Shown: positions 17,461-27,524, counted from the first letter of the stretch. The stretch: 64,000 bases of DNA from JBAXEO01 sp964541375 (GCA_964541375.1 CAZIPT010000001.1:1-64000); one strand, 5' to 3'. A program made the numbers and translations. The notes: generated from the letters alone by a model not told the origin.

Positions 17461-18723
17461 ATGCCCACGAACAGAATGCTCGGCCGCTGGCGCGTCGCCG
17501 TTCTCGGCGTGGCGCTGGCCCTGTGGTTCCTCGCGCTCCCTGTTGCCGGCGTCGCCGCTGTGATCGGCCCGGGCGCGCCCATCGAGGTCCCGTTCTTCAC
17601 ACCATCGAGTCCGTGGAACACGGACGTCTCCGGCTACAGGGTCTCGCCCTTGTCGGCGACCTACCTCGAGAGCATCGGGCTCGACACGGAGGTTCACGCC
17701 GACTTCGGCACCGTCTGGGCGGGCGCGCCCAACGGCATCCCCTACATCCTGGTGCCGGGTACGCAGCCCAGAATCCCCGTGTCCTTCTACTACGCCGACG
17801 AGAGCGACCCGGGACCCTACCCGATACCCGCAGACGCGCCGGTCGAGGGTGGCGCCGATGGCACCGGTGACCGGCACGTCCTAGCACTCGACGTCGATGA
17901 CCGCGTGCTCTACGAGCTCTACGACGCCCGCTACAACGCCGAGGCAGGACGCTGGGACGCCGGTTCCGGCGCGATCTGGGACCTCAAGACGGACAGCTAC
18001 CGTCCAGCAGGCTGGACCTCGGCTGATGCCGCCGGACTGCCCATCCTGCCCGGGCTGGTGCGCTACGATGAAGTCCAGCGCGGAGAGATCACGCACGCGC
18101 TACGGTTCACGGTTTCTCAGACGCAGCGCGCCTACCTGTTCCCCGCAAGCCATTTCGCGAGCTACTCGAGCAACCCGGCCCTGCCGCCGATGGGCATGCG
18201 CGTTCGCCTGCGCGCCGATTACGACATCTCGGGGTTCCCCGCCGAGGTTCAGGTGATCCTTCGTGCGCTCAAGAAGTACGGCATGATCGTCGCCGACAAT
18301 GGCGGGCCGCTCTACATCAGCGGCGCTCCGGATCCGCGCTGGAACGACGAGGCACTGCACGCGATCTCACTGGTTCAGGGGCGCGACTTCGAGGTCGTCG
18401 ATGCCTCGGCCGGGCCGACCGCCCCGCCGGTGGTGGCGCCGTCCGCCCCGAGAGTCCTCCTCGGCGGGAACGCACGAATCCGGGCGGGACGGAGACTTGA
18501 TCGACAGGTTCGGTTCACGGACCCCGGCGGCTCCGGCTGGACCGCCACCGTGAACTACGGGGACGGTGGCAAGAGCACGCGGCTGCGGGTCAGGAACGGA
18601 CAGCGGCTGCAGCTGAACCACCGCTACCGTCGCCGTGGCACCTACCGGGTAACCGTGACGGTGCGAAACGCGCGCGGTCTCACGGGTGTCTCTCGGCTGA
18701 AGGTCATTGTGCGACGGCGCTGA
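17461..18723 (+). CDS. Secreted protein with C-terminal PKD-like domain
   Basis: A 420-aa secreted protein. The signal peptide is residues 1-33 (core VAVLGVALALWFLALPVAGV, cleavage near GVAA). The body (about 35-320) starts PFFTPSSPWNTDVSGYRVSP and includes GTVWAGAPNGIPYILVPG, LALDVDDRVLYELYDARYN and DNGGPLYISGAPDPRWND. This type of domain occurs in secreted actinobacterial proteins of unknown function. Residues about 340-420 form a PKD-like beta sandwich (VNYGDGGKSTRLRV, HRYRRRGTYRVTVTV). The ATG follows GAAGGGG. Binding of a surface polymer would fit but is not shown. Confidence 0.82.
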   Translation: MPTNRMLGRWRVAVLGVALALWFLALPVAGVAAVIGPGAPIEVPFFTPSSPWNTDVSGYRVSPLSATYLESIGLDTEVHADFGTVWAGAPNGIPYILVPGTQPRIPVSFYYADESDPGPYPIPADAPVEGGADGTGDRHVLALDVDDRVLYELYDARYNAEAGRWDAGSGAIWDLKTDSYRPAGWTSADAAGLPILPGLVRYDEVQRGEITHALRFTVSQTQRAYLFPASHFASYSSNPALPPMGMRVRLRADYDISGFPAEVQVILRALKKYGMIVADNGGPLYISGAPDPRWNDEALHAISLVQGRDFEVVDASAGPTAPPVVAPSAPRVLLGGNARIRAGRRLDRQVRFTDPGGSGWTATVNYGDGGKSTRLRVRNGQRLQLNHRYRRRGTYRVTVTVRNARGLTGVSRLKVIVRRR

Positions 18724-18753
18724 GGGCCGTCGCCGTGGCGATGGAGCGGTCCG

Positions 18754-18945
18754 CTAGCTGAGGCCGGGCTTCTTGGTGTGAGCCCTGCCGCCGATCAGCA
18801 GTCGGTCGTTGCGCAACCGCTGCTTGTGCGTGGTCTCGGCAGCTAGACGAGCGTGCTCCTTCTCGGCCTCGCGGTCGAGTTCTCCCTTGGCGCTGGTGTT
18901 CTCGGCGCCGTCATACGGCCATTTCGGCTTCGCCTTGTCCGGCAT
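18754..18945 (-). CDS. Small hydrophilic protein of unknown function
   Basis: A 63-aa, very charged protein (MPDKAKPKWPYDGAENTSAK, then an acidic/basic helix ELDREAEKEHARLAAE and a basic tail). It has no membrane segment or Cys pair. The start is well supported by GGAG at seven bases before the ATG. It is transcribed towards the secreted PKD protein and is not in an operon. Most of it is probably one amphipathic helix. No function can be assigned. Confidence 0.65.
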   Translation of the reverse strand: MPDKAKPKWPYDGAENTSAKGELDREAEKEHARLAAETTHKQRLRNDRLLIGGRAHTKKPGLS

Positions 18946-19056
18946 ATGCCATCTCCTTCGGCCCGTGTCGGCCGGTGCGAACGCGCCCGCCGAATCGTGC
19001 TTGTAGGTAGAGTATTCCCGCCCCTAACCACTCGTCGGAAAGGCTCCCCGGATGCC

Positions 19057-19830
19057 CTACGCCTTGCGGCCCGCCGAGATGACGTATCCGATCTGCTCGG
19101 CGAGCGAGGGAGGTATCTGCAACTGCGTCCGCAATGCGTCGCGCGCGGCCGGATCGGTGGCCGCGAGCTTCAGGGCGCGGCCCCATGCCGGCAGCAGCCA
19201 GCGCCAGCCGATCCACTGAACCCGACTGCGGGCCTCATCGGCGAGGCCGATATCGTGCAGTTCGAAGACCTGATCCTCGAGCGCCGATTCCTGCCAGAGG
19301 GAGCGCCACTCGGCAGAAGTGGGAAGCCAGGTGCCCATCGCCGACGCAAGCGACTCTTCGCCCTCCCCTGGTCGGTCGGTCTTCCAGACGGCTTCGCTCA
19401 TGCCTACCCACCCGCCGGGCCGGGTCACACGGGCGCACTCGCTTATGGCGAGCTGCTTCTGTTCGACGAACGCGATCACCGACTCGACCATCACGAGGTC
19501 GAAGTAGCCGTCCTCGAACGGCAGACTGCGCACGTCAGCCAGAACCGGCTCGACCTTGTCGGCGACGCCGTCCTGGCGGATGCGCCGGCGGGTCCACTCG
19601 AGCATTCGCTCGGAGATATCGACCGCCACAACGCGGCAGCCGTGATGCTTCGCGATGTAGGCGGGACCCACTCCGATGCCCGATCCCACGTACAGCACCG
19701 TCTTCGCCTCGGCCACGTTGCAGAGCGAAAGCAGCCTGTCAGTCGCGGGGTAGCCGCCGTTGTGCTTGGTGATGCCGATTGCAGCCTGCACGTCGAGGTA
19801 GCTGGGATCCGCACTTGGCGCCTTGTTCAC
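19057..19830 (-). CDS. SAM-dependent class I methyltransferase
   Basis: A 257-aa protein with a class I methyltransferase core. Motif I is VLYVGSGIGVGPAYIA (residues about 46-61), followed by the acidic end of strand 2 (VVAVDISERML), ADVRSLPFEDGYFDLV (motif II/III) and RVTRPGGWVGMSE. The layout resembles the UbiE/sterol-type Methyltransf_11 group, acting on a small molecule or lipid. The C-terminal 60 residues (WIGWRWLLPAWGRAL) probably form the substrate cap. The start is GTG 19830 with GGGGG just upstream. It is separated from the tyrosine phenol-lyase gene by that gene's terminator. Confidence 0.85.
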   Translation of the reverse strand: MNKAPSADPSYLDVQAAIGITKHNGGYPATDRLLSLCNVAEAKTVLYVGSGIGVGPAYIAKHHGCRVVAVDISERMLEWTRRRIRQDGVADKVEPVLADVRSLPFEDGYFDLVMVESVIAFVEQKQLAISECARVTRPGGWVGMSEAVWKTDRPGEGEESLASAMGTWLPTSAEWRSLWQESALEDQVFELHDIGLADEARSRVQWIGWRWLLPAWGRALKLAATDPAARDALRTQLQIPPSLAEQIGYVISAGRKA

Positions 19831-19914
19831 GGGGTCCCCCTAACCGCATTCATCCCTCAAGCGACATGGTACCCACCTGCACGGTGTTCTTTGCGGCGCC
19901 AGCCAGCCGCGAAA

Positions 19915-19950
19915 AGGCGCCACCGGGGCGACGTGACCCCGATGGCGCCT
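19915..19950 (-). terminator. Rho-independent terminator of the tyrosine phenol-lyase gene
   Basis: On the minus strand the arms AGGCGCCATCGGGG and CCCCGGTGGCGCCT pair with one mismatch around an 8-base loop, and TTTT follows directly. It lies 26 bases after the stop codon of the gene at 19977. Confidence 0.8.
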
Positions 19951-19976
19951 CAGCTGTGTGGTTGAAGCTGTCTCGC

Positions 19977-21464
<1,488 letters not shown>

Positions 21465-21559
21465 CTACTTCCTATCGATTCGCTCCTCTTGTCGTCGATT
21501 TGCCTTCGATTCAATGGCAACCTTTGCGATTGACCTATCCCATCCGTGCCACTCAGAGA

Positions 21560-21593
21560 AGGGCGCCCCGGCCGTTTCCGGCCGAGACGCCCT
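21560..21593 (-). terminator. Terminator after the PASTA membrane protein gene
   Basis: A strong GC-rich hairpin: minus-strand arms AGGGCGTCTCGGCCG and CGGCCGGGGCGCCCT pair (two non-Watson-Crick positions) around a GAAA tetraloop, followed by the pyrimidine-rich TCTCTG. It lies 61 bases after the stop of the gene at 21655. The U-run is poor. Confidence 0.65.
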
Positions 21594-21654
21594 CTGTCGT
21601 AGATCTAGTGGCGTCAGTGTCGCGAACCTCAGCGGCACCGACGCCGAGGGTGCC

Positions 21655-23052
21655 CTAAGGCGCCCCGACGATGATCGAGATGGTCGAGCCTTTCGGCTCG
21701 TCGGTGCCCGACTTGGGCGCCTGGTACGCAACCTTGCCCGCGGTCCCGGTGGCGATCGTACTGACGTCCACCTTGAAGCCGAGGTCTTGGAGCGTGGTAG
21801 TCGCCTGCGCCTGTGTCTCGCCGACGACGTTCGGCACCTTCACGGTTGTCGGCGCCGGCGGCGTCCCATTGGACACGTGGATCGAAACGACTGTACCGGG
21901 GGCCACAAGGACGCCCTGGGCCGGCGTCTGCGAGTAGACATCGCCCTTGGTGACGTCAGCGCTGTAGTTGGACACGACCTTGGTGCCGAGTCCGGCCTTC
22001 TTCAGCGCGTCGGTCGCCTCGGACTGCGTCATGCCAACGACACTCGGGACGGCAGCATTCGCGGGTCCCGCTGAGACCGTGATGCCGACGTTGGTGTTGG
22101 GCGGAACCTGCTGTCCCGCGGCCGGAGCCTGCGAGATGACCTTGCCGCTTTCCACGGTCGTGCTGTTGCCGGACTGCGAGGACGCCGTCAAGCCGGCGTT
22201 CGCAAGTGCCGCTTCGGCATCGGCCTGGGTCATACCCACCACATTGGGGACGCTCGTGAGCTTCTGTCCGCCGGAGACGGTGATGTTGATGTCGCCGCCA
22301 ACCTTGTGCTGGGTGCCGGGCGTCGGCGACTCAGCTACCACTTTGCCGACCTCGGACGCTTCGGCGGTCTGAGTCGAGTCAACAGCCCCCACCTTGAACC
22401 CGGCGGCGATGATGGCCGCCTGGGCCTCCTGCTGAGGCATGCCGATGACGTTCGGGACAGCCGTAGTGCGGTTGAGCCACATGAAGGCGGCCCCCGCGAT
22501 AGCCGCTACGACGAGTACCGCAATCAGGATCCAGAGCCACAGCAGCGACTTCTTGACCGGCGCACTCACGGACGCCGCGTTTGGAACCTGGTCGATGACG
22601 ATCCCACTTGGCACGGTCGGGCTGAAGTCGTGCACGGTCTGGGCCGAGAGACCGGCCGCCTGAACCTTGGCGATTGCGTCGGACTCCGAGGCGCCCGCCA
22701 CGATCGGCAAGACGACGTACCCCGTCTGCCGCTCCGGTGCGCCGCTCGAAACCAGCAGGACGATCTCGGCGTCGACAATCGCCGACTGGCCCGCGCGCGG
22801 GGTCTGCGCCATTACGTGTCCACGTGGCACCGTCTCGCTCGGCTCGTCGAAGACCCGAGCCGTCAGCCCCACGGCCTGCAGTTCCTTGAGCGCCTCGCCC
22901 TGAGACTTCGACGCGACGTCCGGGACGCCGACAAGGGTCGGCGCAGGCGCTGGTGAGACTCCCTTGGACACCAGCAACACTACTCGTGACCCGGCCAGAA
23001 CTGCGGGCGGTTGCGCCGCAGACCCCTGACTCCGGTTGGGCTGGTCTGCCAT
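21655..23052 (-). CDS. Membrane protein with PASTA repeats on both sides of a single transmembrane helix
   Basis: A 465-aa protein. Two PASTA-like repeats (VGVPDVASKSQGEALKEL; a second around VVLPIVAGASESDAIAKV) come before a single membrane helix near residues 182-203 (LLWLWILIAVLVVAAIAGAA). Four clear PASTA repeats follow (VPNVIGMPQQEAQAAI, VPNVVGMTQADAEAAL, VPSVVGMTQSEATDAL, VPNVVGETQAQATTTL). With no signal peptide and a KK before the helix, the first two repeats should be cytoplasmic and the last four external. PASTA repeats normally sense peptidoglycan outside the cell on Ser/Thr kinases or penicillin-binding proteins; neither catalytic domain is here. The ATG follows AGGAG. It is divergent from the ABM gene and has its own terminator. 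Confidence 0.88.
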   Translation of the reverse strand: MADQPNRSQGSAAQPPAVLAGSRVVLLVSKGVSPAPAPTLVGVPDVASKSQGEALKELQAVGLTARVFDEPSETVPRGHVMAQTPRAGQSAIVDAEIVLLVSSGAPERQTGYVVLPIVAGASESDAIAKVQAAGLSAQTVHDFSPTVPSGIVIDQVPNAASVSAPVKKSLLWLWILIAVLVVAAIAGAAFMWLNRTTAVPNVIGMPQQEAQAAIIAAGFKVGAVDSTQTAEASEVGKVVAESPTPGTQHKVGGDINITVSGGQKLTSVPNVVGMTQADAEAALANAGLTASSQSGNSTTVESGKVISQAPAAGQQVPPNTNVGITVSAGPANAAVPSVVGMTQSEATDALKKAGLGTKVVSNYSADVTKGDVYSQTPAQGVLVAPGTVVSIHVSNGTPPAPTTVKVPNVVGETQAQATTTLQDLGFKVDVSTIATGTAGKVAYQAPKSGTDEPKGSTISIIVGAP

Positions 23053-23182
23053 GTCTACTCCTATCCGAGGTGACGGAAAACCGATCCTGCGCGCTTCTGC
23101 TACTGGGGTGTATTCCCAATTGCACAGGGGTAGGACCTCACTGACAACACCCGCGTGACTAACTAAGGAGACGAGGAAGCCG

Positions 23183-23479
23183 ATGTCGGTCCTGAGCACC
23201 GCGCTCTACACCGTTGCCAGTGACGAAGAGGCCGAGCAGTTTGTCGGAATGGCTCGGGGAATGACCACAGCCTACTCGCAGCAGCCGGGATTCGAGAAGC
23301 TGGTCGTTGCCCGAGACGTGCTCGATCCCCACACTGTCGTGACTATGTCGTGGTGGGAGTCCGAGGAGGCAGTCACCGCCTGGTCCAAGAGTCAGGACTA
23401 TCGCTCGGCTAAGAACGACTCAGGCGGTCAGGGGCTCAAAGCCAAGATGGAGTTTGGACGCTGGGCTTCACTCGGCTAG
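23183..23479 (+). CDS. ABM-fold (antibiotic biosynthesis monooxygenase-like) small protein
   Basis: A 98-aa protein of the dimeric alpha/beta-barrel (ABM) superfamily: LSTALYTVASDEEAEQF, QQPGFEKLVVARD, HTVVTMSWWESEEAVTAWSK. The W-E-S-EEA-W signature is typical of heme-degrading or quinol-oxidising relatives, but many members have no known activity. It is cytoplasmic. The ATG has a strong Shine-Dalgarno (AAGGAGACGAGG). It converges with the Cys-rich membrane protein at 23496, 16 bases away. Confidence 0.82.
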   Translation: MSVLSTALYTVASDEEAEQFVGMARGMTTAYSQQPGFEKLVVARDVLDPHTVVTMSWWESEEAVTAWSKSQDYRSAKNDSGGQGLKAKMEFGRWASLG

Positions 23480-23495
23480 AGAGTGGTCGCGGCCG

Positions 23496-24089
23496 CTAGC
23501 CCTCCTCGTCGGCCTGGGCCAGAGAGGCTCTGAGCCGCTCGAGGCCGAGACGGTAGCTCTCGGCGTCGCCATACTCGAAGAACATCGGGTAGCGATTGTG
23601 CGCGGCCTGGATGCGTCGTGCGTGCTTGATCGGGCACCAGTACTGCTCGGTGCGCGCCGAGATCTCTCTGAAGTAGCTGGCGAGTCCGTTGGCGTATCCG
23701 CAGTACCCGCAGTTGAGCTTCTCGATGAGGTTGAGGTAAGGCAGATCACCCCGGTCCAGCTCAAGGTAGTCCGACCGCTTCACCTTGGGGATGTGGTAGA
23801 CGGGGAAGCAGATCGCCTGGTAGATCCACAGAAAGAGGTCGAGGAGGAGCATGGGTACGATGCCGGCATAGATTACAGGCGCCGTAACCACGCTCAGCAA
23901 CCTGGCGCCGGTAACGTACTTGAACAGGTTGGTCTTCAGCCCCCGCTGGAGCTGAGCGACTTCATCGCTGAACCGGGCCCGCCTCTTCTCGATGGTGAAG
24001 GCGAAGTCCTCGCGGCGCTTGTCGAACTCGGCCTGCGTCTGCGCCTCCAGCGCGCGCATCTGTTCGATGAGTTCATCGATACGAGACAT
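23496..24089 (-). CDS. Conserved membrane-associated protein with Cys cluster
   Basis: A 197-aa protein. The N-terminal third is a charged coiled coil (about residues 1-50, with QAEFDKRREDFAFTIEKRRA). It is followed by a hydrophobic region (about 65-95, VTAPVIYAGIVPMLLLDLFL) and a soluble tail with LNCGYCGYANGLASYFREIS and YWCPIKHARRIQAAH. I know this tail as a conserved block in bacterial proteins of unknown function. The three cysteines and the histidine suggest a metal site, which is an inference. ATG 24089 is used because GAGGAAC precedes it; the frame upstream is low-complexity. Confidence 0.75.
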   Translation of the reverse strand: MSRIDELIEQMRALEAQTQAEFDKRREDFAFTIEKRRARFSDEVAQLQRGLKTNLFKYVTGARLLSVVTAPVIYAGIVPMLLLDLFLWIYQAICFPVYHIPKVKRSDYLELDRGDLPYLNLIEKLNCGYCGYANGLASYFREISARTEQYWCPIKHARRIQAAHNRYPMFFEYGDAESYRLGLERLRASLAQADEEG

Positions 24090-24245
24090 GGGGTTCCTCG
24101 GTTCTGCGCGTGGTTCAGGAAAACGCCCCAGAGCGCAGCTGGGCCCCGTTGGGTGGTTCGCAAGCGCGTCGGAGTTATTTGCGGGCGCCTCTACACTACT
24201 CCCCATCCGCAAGGCGCGGAGCCGCCAAGCCTGCGGCCGCCTCCG

Positions 24246-24479
24246 TCACGAGTCGTTCGTCCAGAACCTGGAGCCGACGTAGAGGTCCTCGACCTCTTTG
24301 CGCGCCCAGGGCGTCTTGCGGAGGAACTTCAGCGACGAGTTGATGCTCGGGTCGCTCTTGAAGCAATTGATGTCGATGCGCTTGGCGAGTCCGTCCCATC
24401 CGTACTTGTTGACGAGCTTGCGCAGGATCGTCTCAAGCGTGACGCCGTGAAGCGGATCGTTTGATGGTGCCTGGGCCAC
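24246..24479 (-). CDS. VF530-family (DUF2132) small DNA-binding-like protein
   Basis: A 77-aa protein that matches the VF530 family along almost its whole length: [40 protein letters not shown] and [14 protein letters not shown]. The family is structurally known from Vibrio fischeri and is thought to bind DNA, but its role is open. The start is GTG 24479 with GGAGACGGC in front. It is a single gene, lying 156 bases upstream of the Cys-cluster membrane protein gene on the same strand. Confidence 0.85.
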   Translation of the reverse strand: MAQAPSNDPLHGVTLETILRKLVNKYGWDGLAKRIDINCFKSDPSINSSLKFLRKTPWARKEVEDLYVGSRFWTNDS

Positions 24480-24688
24480 GCCGTCTCCGCTCTGTCCTCG
24501 GCGGGATGTCGTCCACCGCCGTAGCAGGCTGATTGTACTCGCGGGTGGACAGGCCGAGGTGCGTCTCGGCGACCGGAATGATTGGCGAGTTCTCAGCCGG
24601 CTCTCATCAAGACCACATCTGGCTCGCCGAGAGTGAAGCCATCAGATTCGGCCAGATGCCGTGTCGTGACCCGAAAGGACAGATCCTG

Positions 24689-25048
24689 ATGCAGAGGATT
24701 ACCTCGAAGAAGGTCAAGCTCGTGAGCCTCGTGGCAGCCGCGATCGTCGCAGTGTCCGTCGCGACCGCGTTCGCCGCTCCCGTCCTGCAACCAGGCACGA
24801 CGGTCCCCACCCATGGCCCCCGGGGCACGTGCACCGACTGCCACACCTATGCGACCCCGCCTGTCGTCACACCGCCCGTGGTCACGCCCCCCGTGGTGAC
24901 TCCGCCTGCGGTTACGCCCCCCAGCGTTGGCGAAGGTCATGAGCACGAGGGCGAGATCGAGCACGCCGAGAAGGCTCACAAGAAGGGCCACGGTCACAAG
25001 CACGCCAAGAAGCACACGCGTAGGGCTCGCGCTCACACGCACGACTGA
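24689..25048 (+). CDS. Exported monoheme protein with TPPVV repeats and His-rich tail
   Basis: A 119-aa exported protein. The signal peptide is residues 1-30 (core LVSLVAAAIVAVSVATAFA). A single heme-c site CTDCH follows at about residues 49-53. Then comes a proline-rich pentapeptide run (TPPVV four to five times), an acidic-His stretch (GEGHEHEGEIEHAEKAHKK) and a basic His-rich tail (GHGHKHAKKHTRRARAHTHD). The single CXXCH may bind heme; the HEHEGE and GHGHKH segments could bind Ni, Zn, Cu or extra heme ligands. ATG 24689 follows AAAGGAC and starts exactly at the signal peptide. A terminator follows. It may carry electrons or metal between membrane and cell surface. Confidence 0.8.
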   Translation: MQRITSKKVKLVSLVAAAIVAVSVATAFAAPVLQPGTTVPTHGPRGTCTDCHTYATPPVVTPPVVTPPVVTPPAVTPPSVGEGHEHEGEIEHAEKAHKKGHGHKHAKKHTRRARAHTHD

Positions 25049-25079
25049 CATCCCGGGTCCCTGAACGACCCCCTGAGGC

Positions 25080-25114
25080 GAAGGACCGACCGAGAAGCAC
25101 TCGGCCGGTCCTTC
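25080..25114 (+). terminator. Rho-independent-type terminator after the monoheme gene
   Basis: The arms GAAGGACCGACCGAG and CTCGGCCGGTCCTTC pair over 15 positions with one non-standard pair around a 5-base loop, 31 bases after the stop. The trailing sequence GTCGTGTT is only weakly T-rich. Confidence 0.75.
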
Positions 25115-25262
25115 GTCGTGTTGGCGGCAGCCGAGCACTACGACCTTGAGCGACGGCCCGATGCGGAGTCGTAGGGGTAGTTCGGTTACCCTAGTACACT
25201 ACAGAGCGATGGAGCCCCTCGAGAACGCGTCGATCCGGGCCCTCGCAGACGAAAGGGAACCC

Positions 25263-26660
25263 ATGGCGCAGAAGGACAACGCCGACACGACCGGCCCCCT
25301 GTTGGGGGTCCCCAGCGGCCGAGATGCCGCCCTCAACACGTGGACCGCGATTGCCGAGAAGGAGTGCCCGGTCGACCCCGGCCTCTATGTCGAGTACGAC
25401 GTCAAGCGCGGACTCCGCGACCAGAGCGGCAGAGGCGTGCTCGCCGGACTGACCCGCATCGGCGATGTGGTGGGCACCAGACCCGAGGGCGACCAACTGG
25501 TTCCCGCGCCGGGGCGGCTTCTCTACCGCGGTATCGAGATCGAAGACCTGGTCGACGGTTTTGTCGCCGAAGGGCAGCCCGGCTTTGAAGAGACCTCCTA
25601 CCTCCTGCTCTTTGGCGAGCTCCCCAACAAAGATGAGCTCACCGAGTTCTCGGACTACCTGTCCGGCATGCGAAGGATGCCGCGCTCCTTCCTCCACGAC
25701 GGCATCATCCGTATGCCCAGTCGCGACATGATGAACGCGATGATGCGCGGAGTACTCGGACTCTATACGCTCGACCCTCAGGGCTCGGACATCTCGACGC
25801 GCAACGTGCTGCGCCAGAGCCTGCATCTCATCGCGAAGCTCCCGATGCTGGCGGTCTATGCCTACCAGTCCTACCTCGACGAGTTCCACGGCAAGAGCCT
25901 GGTCATCCACCGCCCCGAACCCGAGTACTCGACCGCCGAGAACTTCCTCCACATGCTCCGGCCTAACAGCAAGTTCACGGAGCTCGAGGCGCTGATTCTC
26001 GATATGACGCTCGTCTTGCATGCCGAGCACGGCGGTGGCAACAACTCAACGTTCACCACCCATGTGGTGTCGTCGACCGGAACAGACACCTACTCCGCCA
26101 TCGCGGCATCGCTGGGTTCCCTCAAGGGACCGCGCCACGGCGGCGCGAACCTGAAGGTCGTCGGGATGTTCGACGACCTGCGCAAGAACCTGACCGACTG
26201 GGAGGACGACGAGCAGATCGCCGACTACATCCACCGCCTGCTCTCCAAGAACGCGTTCGACAACGCCGGCCTGGTCTACGGCATGGGCCATCCGGTGTAC
26301 TCGGTCTCCGACCCGAGGGCCGTGATCCTGCGCAGCTACGCCGAGAAGCTCGCCGAGGAGAAGGGCTTCACCGAGGAGTTCGAGCTCCACAAGCGGGTGG
26401 AGCGGATCGCACCGTTGATCATCTCGGCGCAGCGCAGGGTGTACAAAGGCGTGAGCGCGAACGTCGATTTCTACTCCGGGTTCGTCTACCGGATGCTCGA
26501 CATTCCTGCCGAGCTCTACACACCGCTGTTCGCGATTTCGCGCGTGGTGGGATGGTCGGCGCACCGACTCGAGGAGCTCTCCAGCGGCAGCAAGCTCATC
26601 CGCCCGGCGTACAAGAGCGTCTCGCCGCTTCAGAACTACGTGCCGCTCGGAGAACGCTAG
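25263..26660 (+). CDS. gltA: Citrate synthase
   Basis: A 465-aa enzyme that condenses acetyl-CoA and oxaloacetate to citrate. Visible family landmarks are LLYRGIEIEDLV, the catalytic His region LHAEHGGGNNSTFTTHVVSS, then LGSLKGPRHGGANLKVVGMF and the second-half YGMGHPVYSVSDPRA, with the catalytic Asp in VDFYSGFVYRM. The GGGNNSTF variant and the approximately 80-residue N-terminal extension are typical of the citrate synthases of Clostridia and Coriobacteriia and differ from the E. coli type. ATG 25263 follows AAAGGGAAC. It may feed glutamate synthesis in an otherwise fermentative cell; no other TCA-cycle gene is near. Confidence 0.92.
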   Translation: MAQKDNADTTGPLLGVPSGRDAALNTWTAIAEKECPVDPGLYVEYDVKRGLRDQSGRGVLAGLTRIGDVVGTRPEGDQLVPAPGRLLYRGIEIEDLVDGFVAEGQPGFEETSYLLLFGELPNKDELTEFSDYLSGMRRMPRSFLHDGIIRMPSRDMMNAMMRGVLGLYTLDPQGSDISTRNVLRQSLHLIAKLPMLAVYAYQSYLDEFHGKSLVIHRPEPEYSTAENFLHMLRPNSKFTELEALILDMTLVLHAEHGGGNNSTFTTHVVSSTGTDTYSAIAASLGSLKGPRHGGANLKVVGMFDDLRKNLTDWEDDEQIADYIHRLLSKNAFDNAGLVYGMGHPVYSVSDPRAVILRSYAEKLAEEKGFTEEFELHKRVERIAPLIISAQRRVYKGVSANVDFYSGFVYRMLDIPAELYTPLFAISRVVGWSAHRLEELSSGSKLIRPAYKSVSPLQNYVPLGER

Positions 26661-26750
26661 ACTGCGACGCACGATTGCTGGTTCACTGCTCGGCTGAGTT
26701 GGGCTCCCTGAAACATCGCCCCATGCCGAGAACGGAAAGAGGACGCGAGC

Positions 26751-27482
26751 ATGGAACGCAGCACACTCCTGCCGGTTTCGATCACCGCCCGAGACCTCGA
26801 TGACGCGTGGTTCCAGGTGATCGACGCGATCATGACCCACGGGTACCGCTACGAGGTCGAGCGCGGAAGCTACGAGGGCACCGACCGCATCGAGCTCGAC
26901 TTCGCGACCATCCTTGTGACCGATCCCGGGAGCGGGCCCTTGCTCCCCCTCATCCCCGACGGCCTGGGAATCCCTCCCCTCGCCGACGAGGACTACGTGA
27001 AATGCGAGTACTTCCCGGGTTACCTCTTGAGCGACAAGCTGCAGCCCAACGAGGAGTACACCTACGGCCAACGCATCATGTATCCGGTCACGGACGACCT
27101 TCTCGGCGTGACGCTGCCGCAAGTCGAGTGGGCGATCAAGATGCTCCGCGACTCGGGAGGGAACACCAATCAGGCGACCATCGAGATCGGCCGCCCGGAG
27201 GACATCACCGTCCACGACAACAGCGGAACAGCCTACGATCCGCCGTGCATGCGGCTGATCGACTGCCGCGTACGCTACGGCAAGCTGCACCTGATCGTGT
27301 ACTTCCGCAGCTGGGACGCGTGGGGCGGATTCCCCGTGAACATGGCCGGCTTCGAGCTGCTGAAGCAGTGGATGGCCGACGAGATCGGCGTGGGCTCGGG
27401 CAGCCTCATCGGCGTCTCGAAGGGGCTGCATCTGTACGGACACGTCGAGGAGATCGCGCGCATCCGCACCCACAGGAAGTAG
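26751..27482 (+). CDS. Thymidylate synthase, archaeal/ThyA-like type
   Basis: A 243-aa protein resembling the archaeal branch of ThyA. The nucleophile Cys is C166 in DPPCMRLIDCRV. It is followed by GKLHLIVYFRSWDAWGGFPVN, which corresponds to the RS-D-x-GLPFN region of classical ThyA, and by SKGLHLYGHVEEIAR, the counterpart of the HLY dUMP-contact motif. YTYGQRI near residue 105 matches the YGxR element. ThyA methylates dUMP to dTMP with methylene-tetrahydrofolate. The protein is shorter than bacterial ThyA (about 264 aa) and the N-terminal 90 residues differ. The ATG follows AAAGAGGACGCGAGC. It is 90 bases after citrate synthase and 42 bases before the peptidase, so co-transcription is possible. 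Confidence 0.82.
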   Translation: MERSTLLPVSITARDLDDAWFQVIDAIMTHGYRYEVERGSYEGTDRIELDFATILVTDPGSGPLLPLIPDGLGIPPLADEDYVKCEYFPGYLLSDKLQPNEEYTYGQRIMYPVTDDLLGVTLPQVEWAIKMLRDSGGNTNQATIEIGRPEDITVHDNSGTAYDPPCMRLIDCRVRYGKLHLIVYFRSWDAWGGFPVNMAGFELLKQWMADEIGVGSGSLIGVSKGLHLYGHVEEIARIRTHRK

Positions 27483-27524
27483 CGTCTCTCGAGGACTCTC
27501 TGCCCAGGCTCACAGGAGGCTGTC

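Noticed and set aside
24838..24920. Short DNA repeats encoding TPPVV considered as CRISPR or VNTR
   Set aside because: They are in-frame codon repeats within the monoheme gene, with no spacers.
26046..27473. 475-codon minus-strand frame opposite citrate synthase and thymidylate synthase
   Set aside because: It lies antisense to two recognised enzymes; the sequence is an Asp/Val/His-rich shadow without domains.
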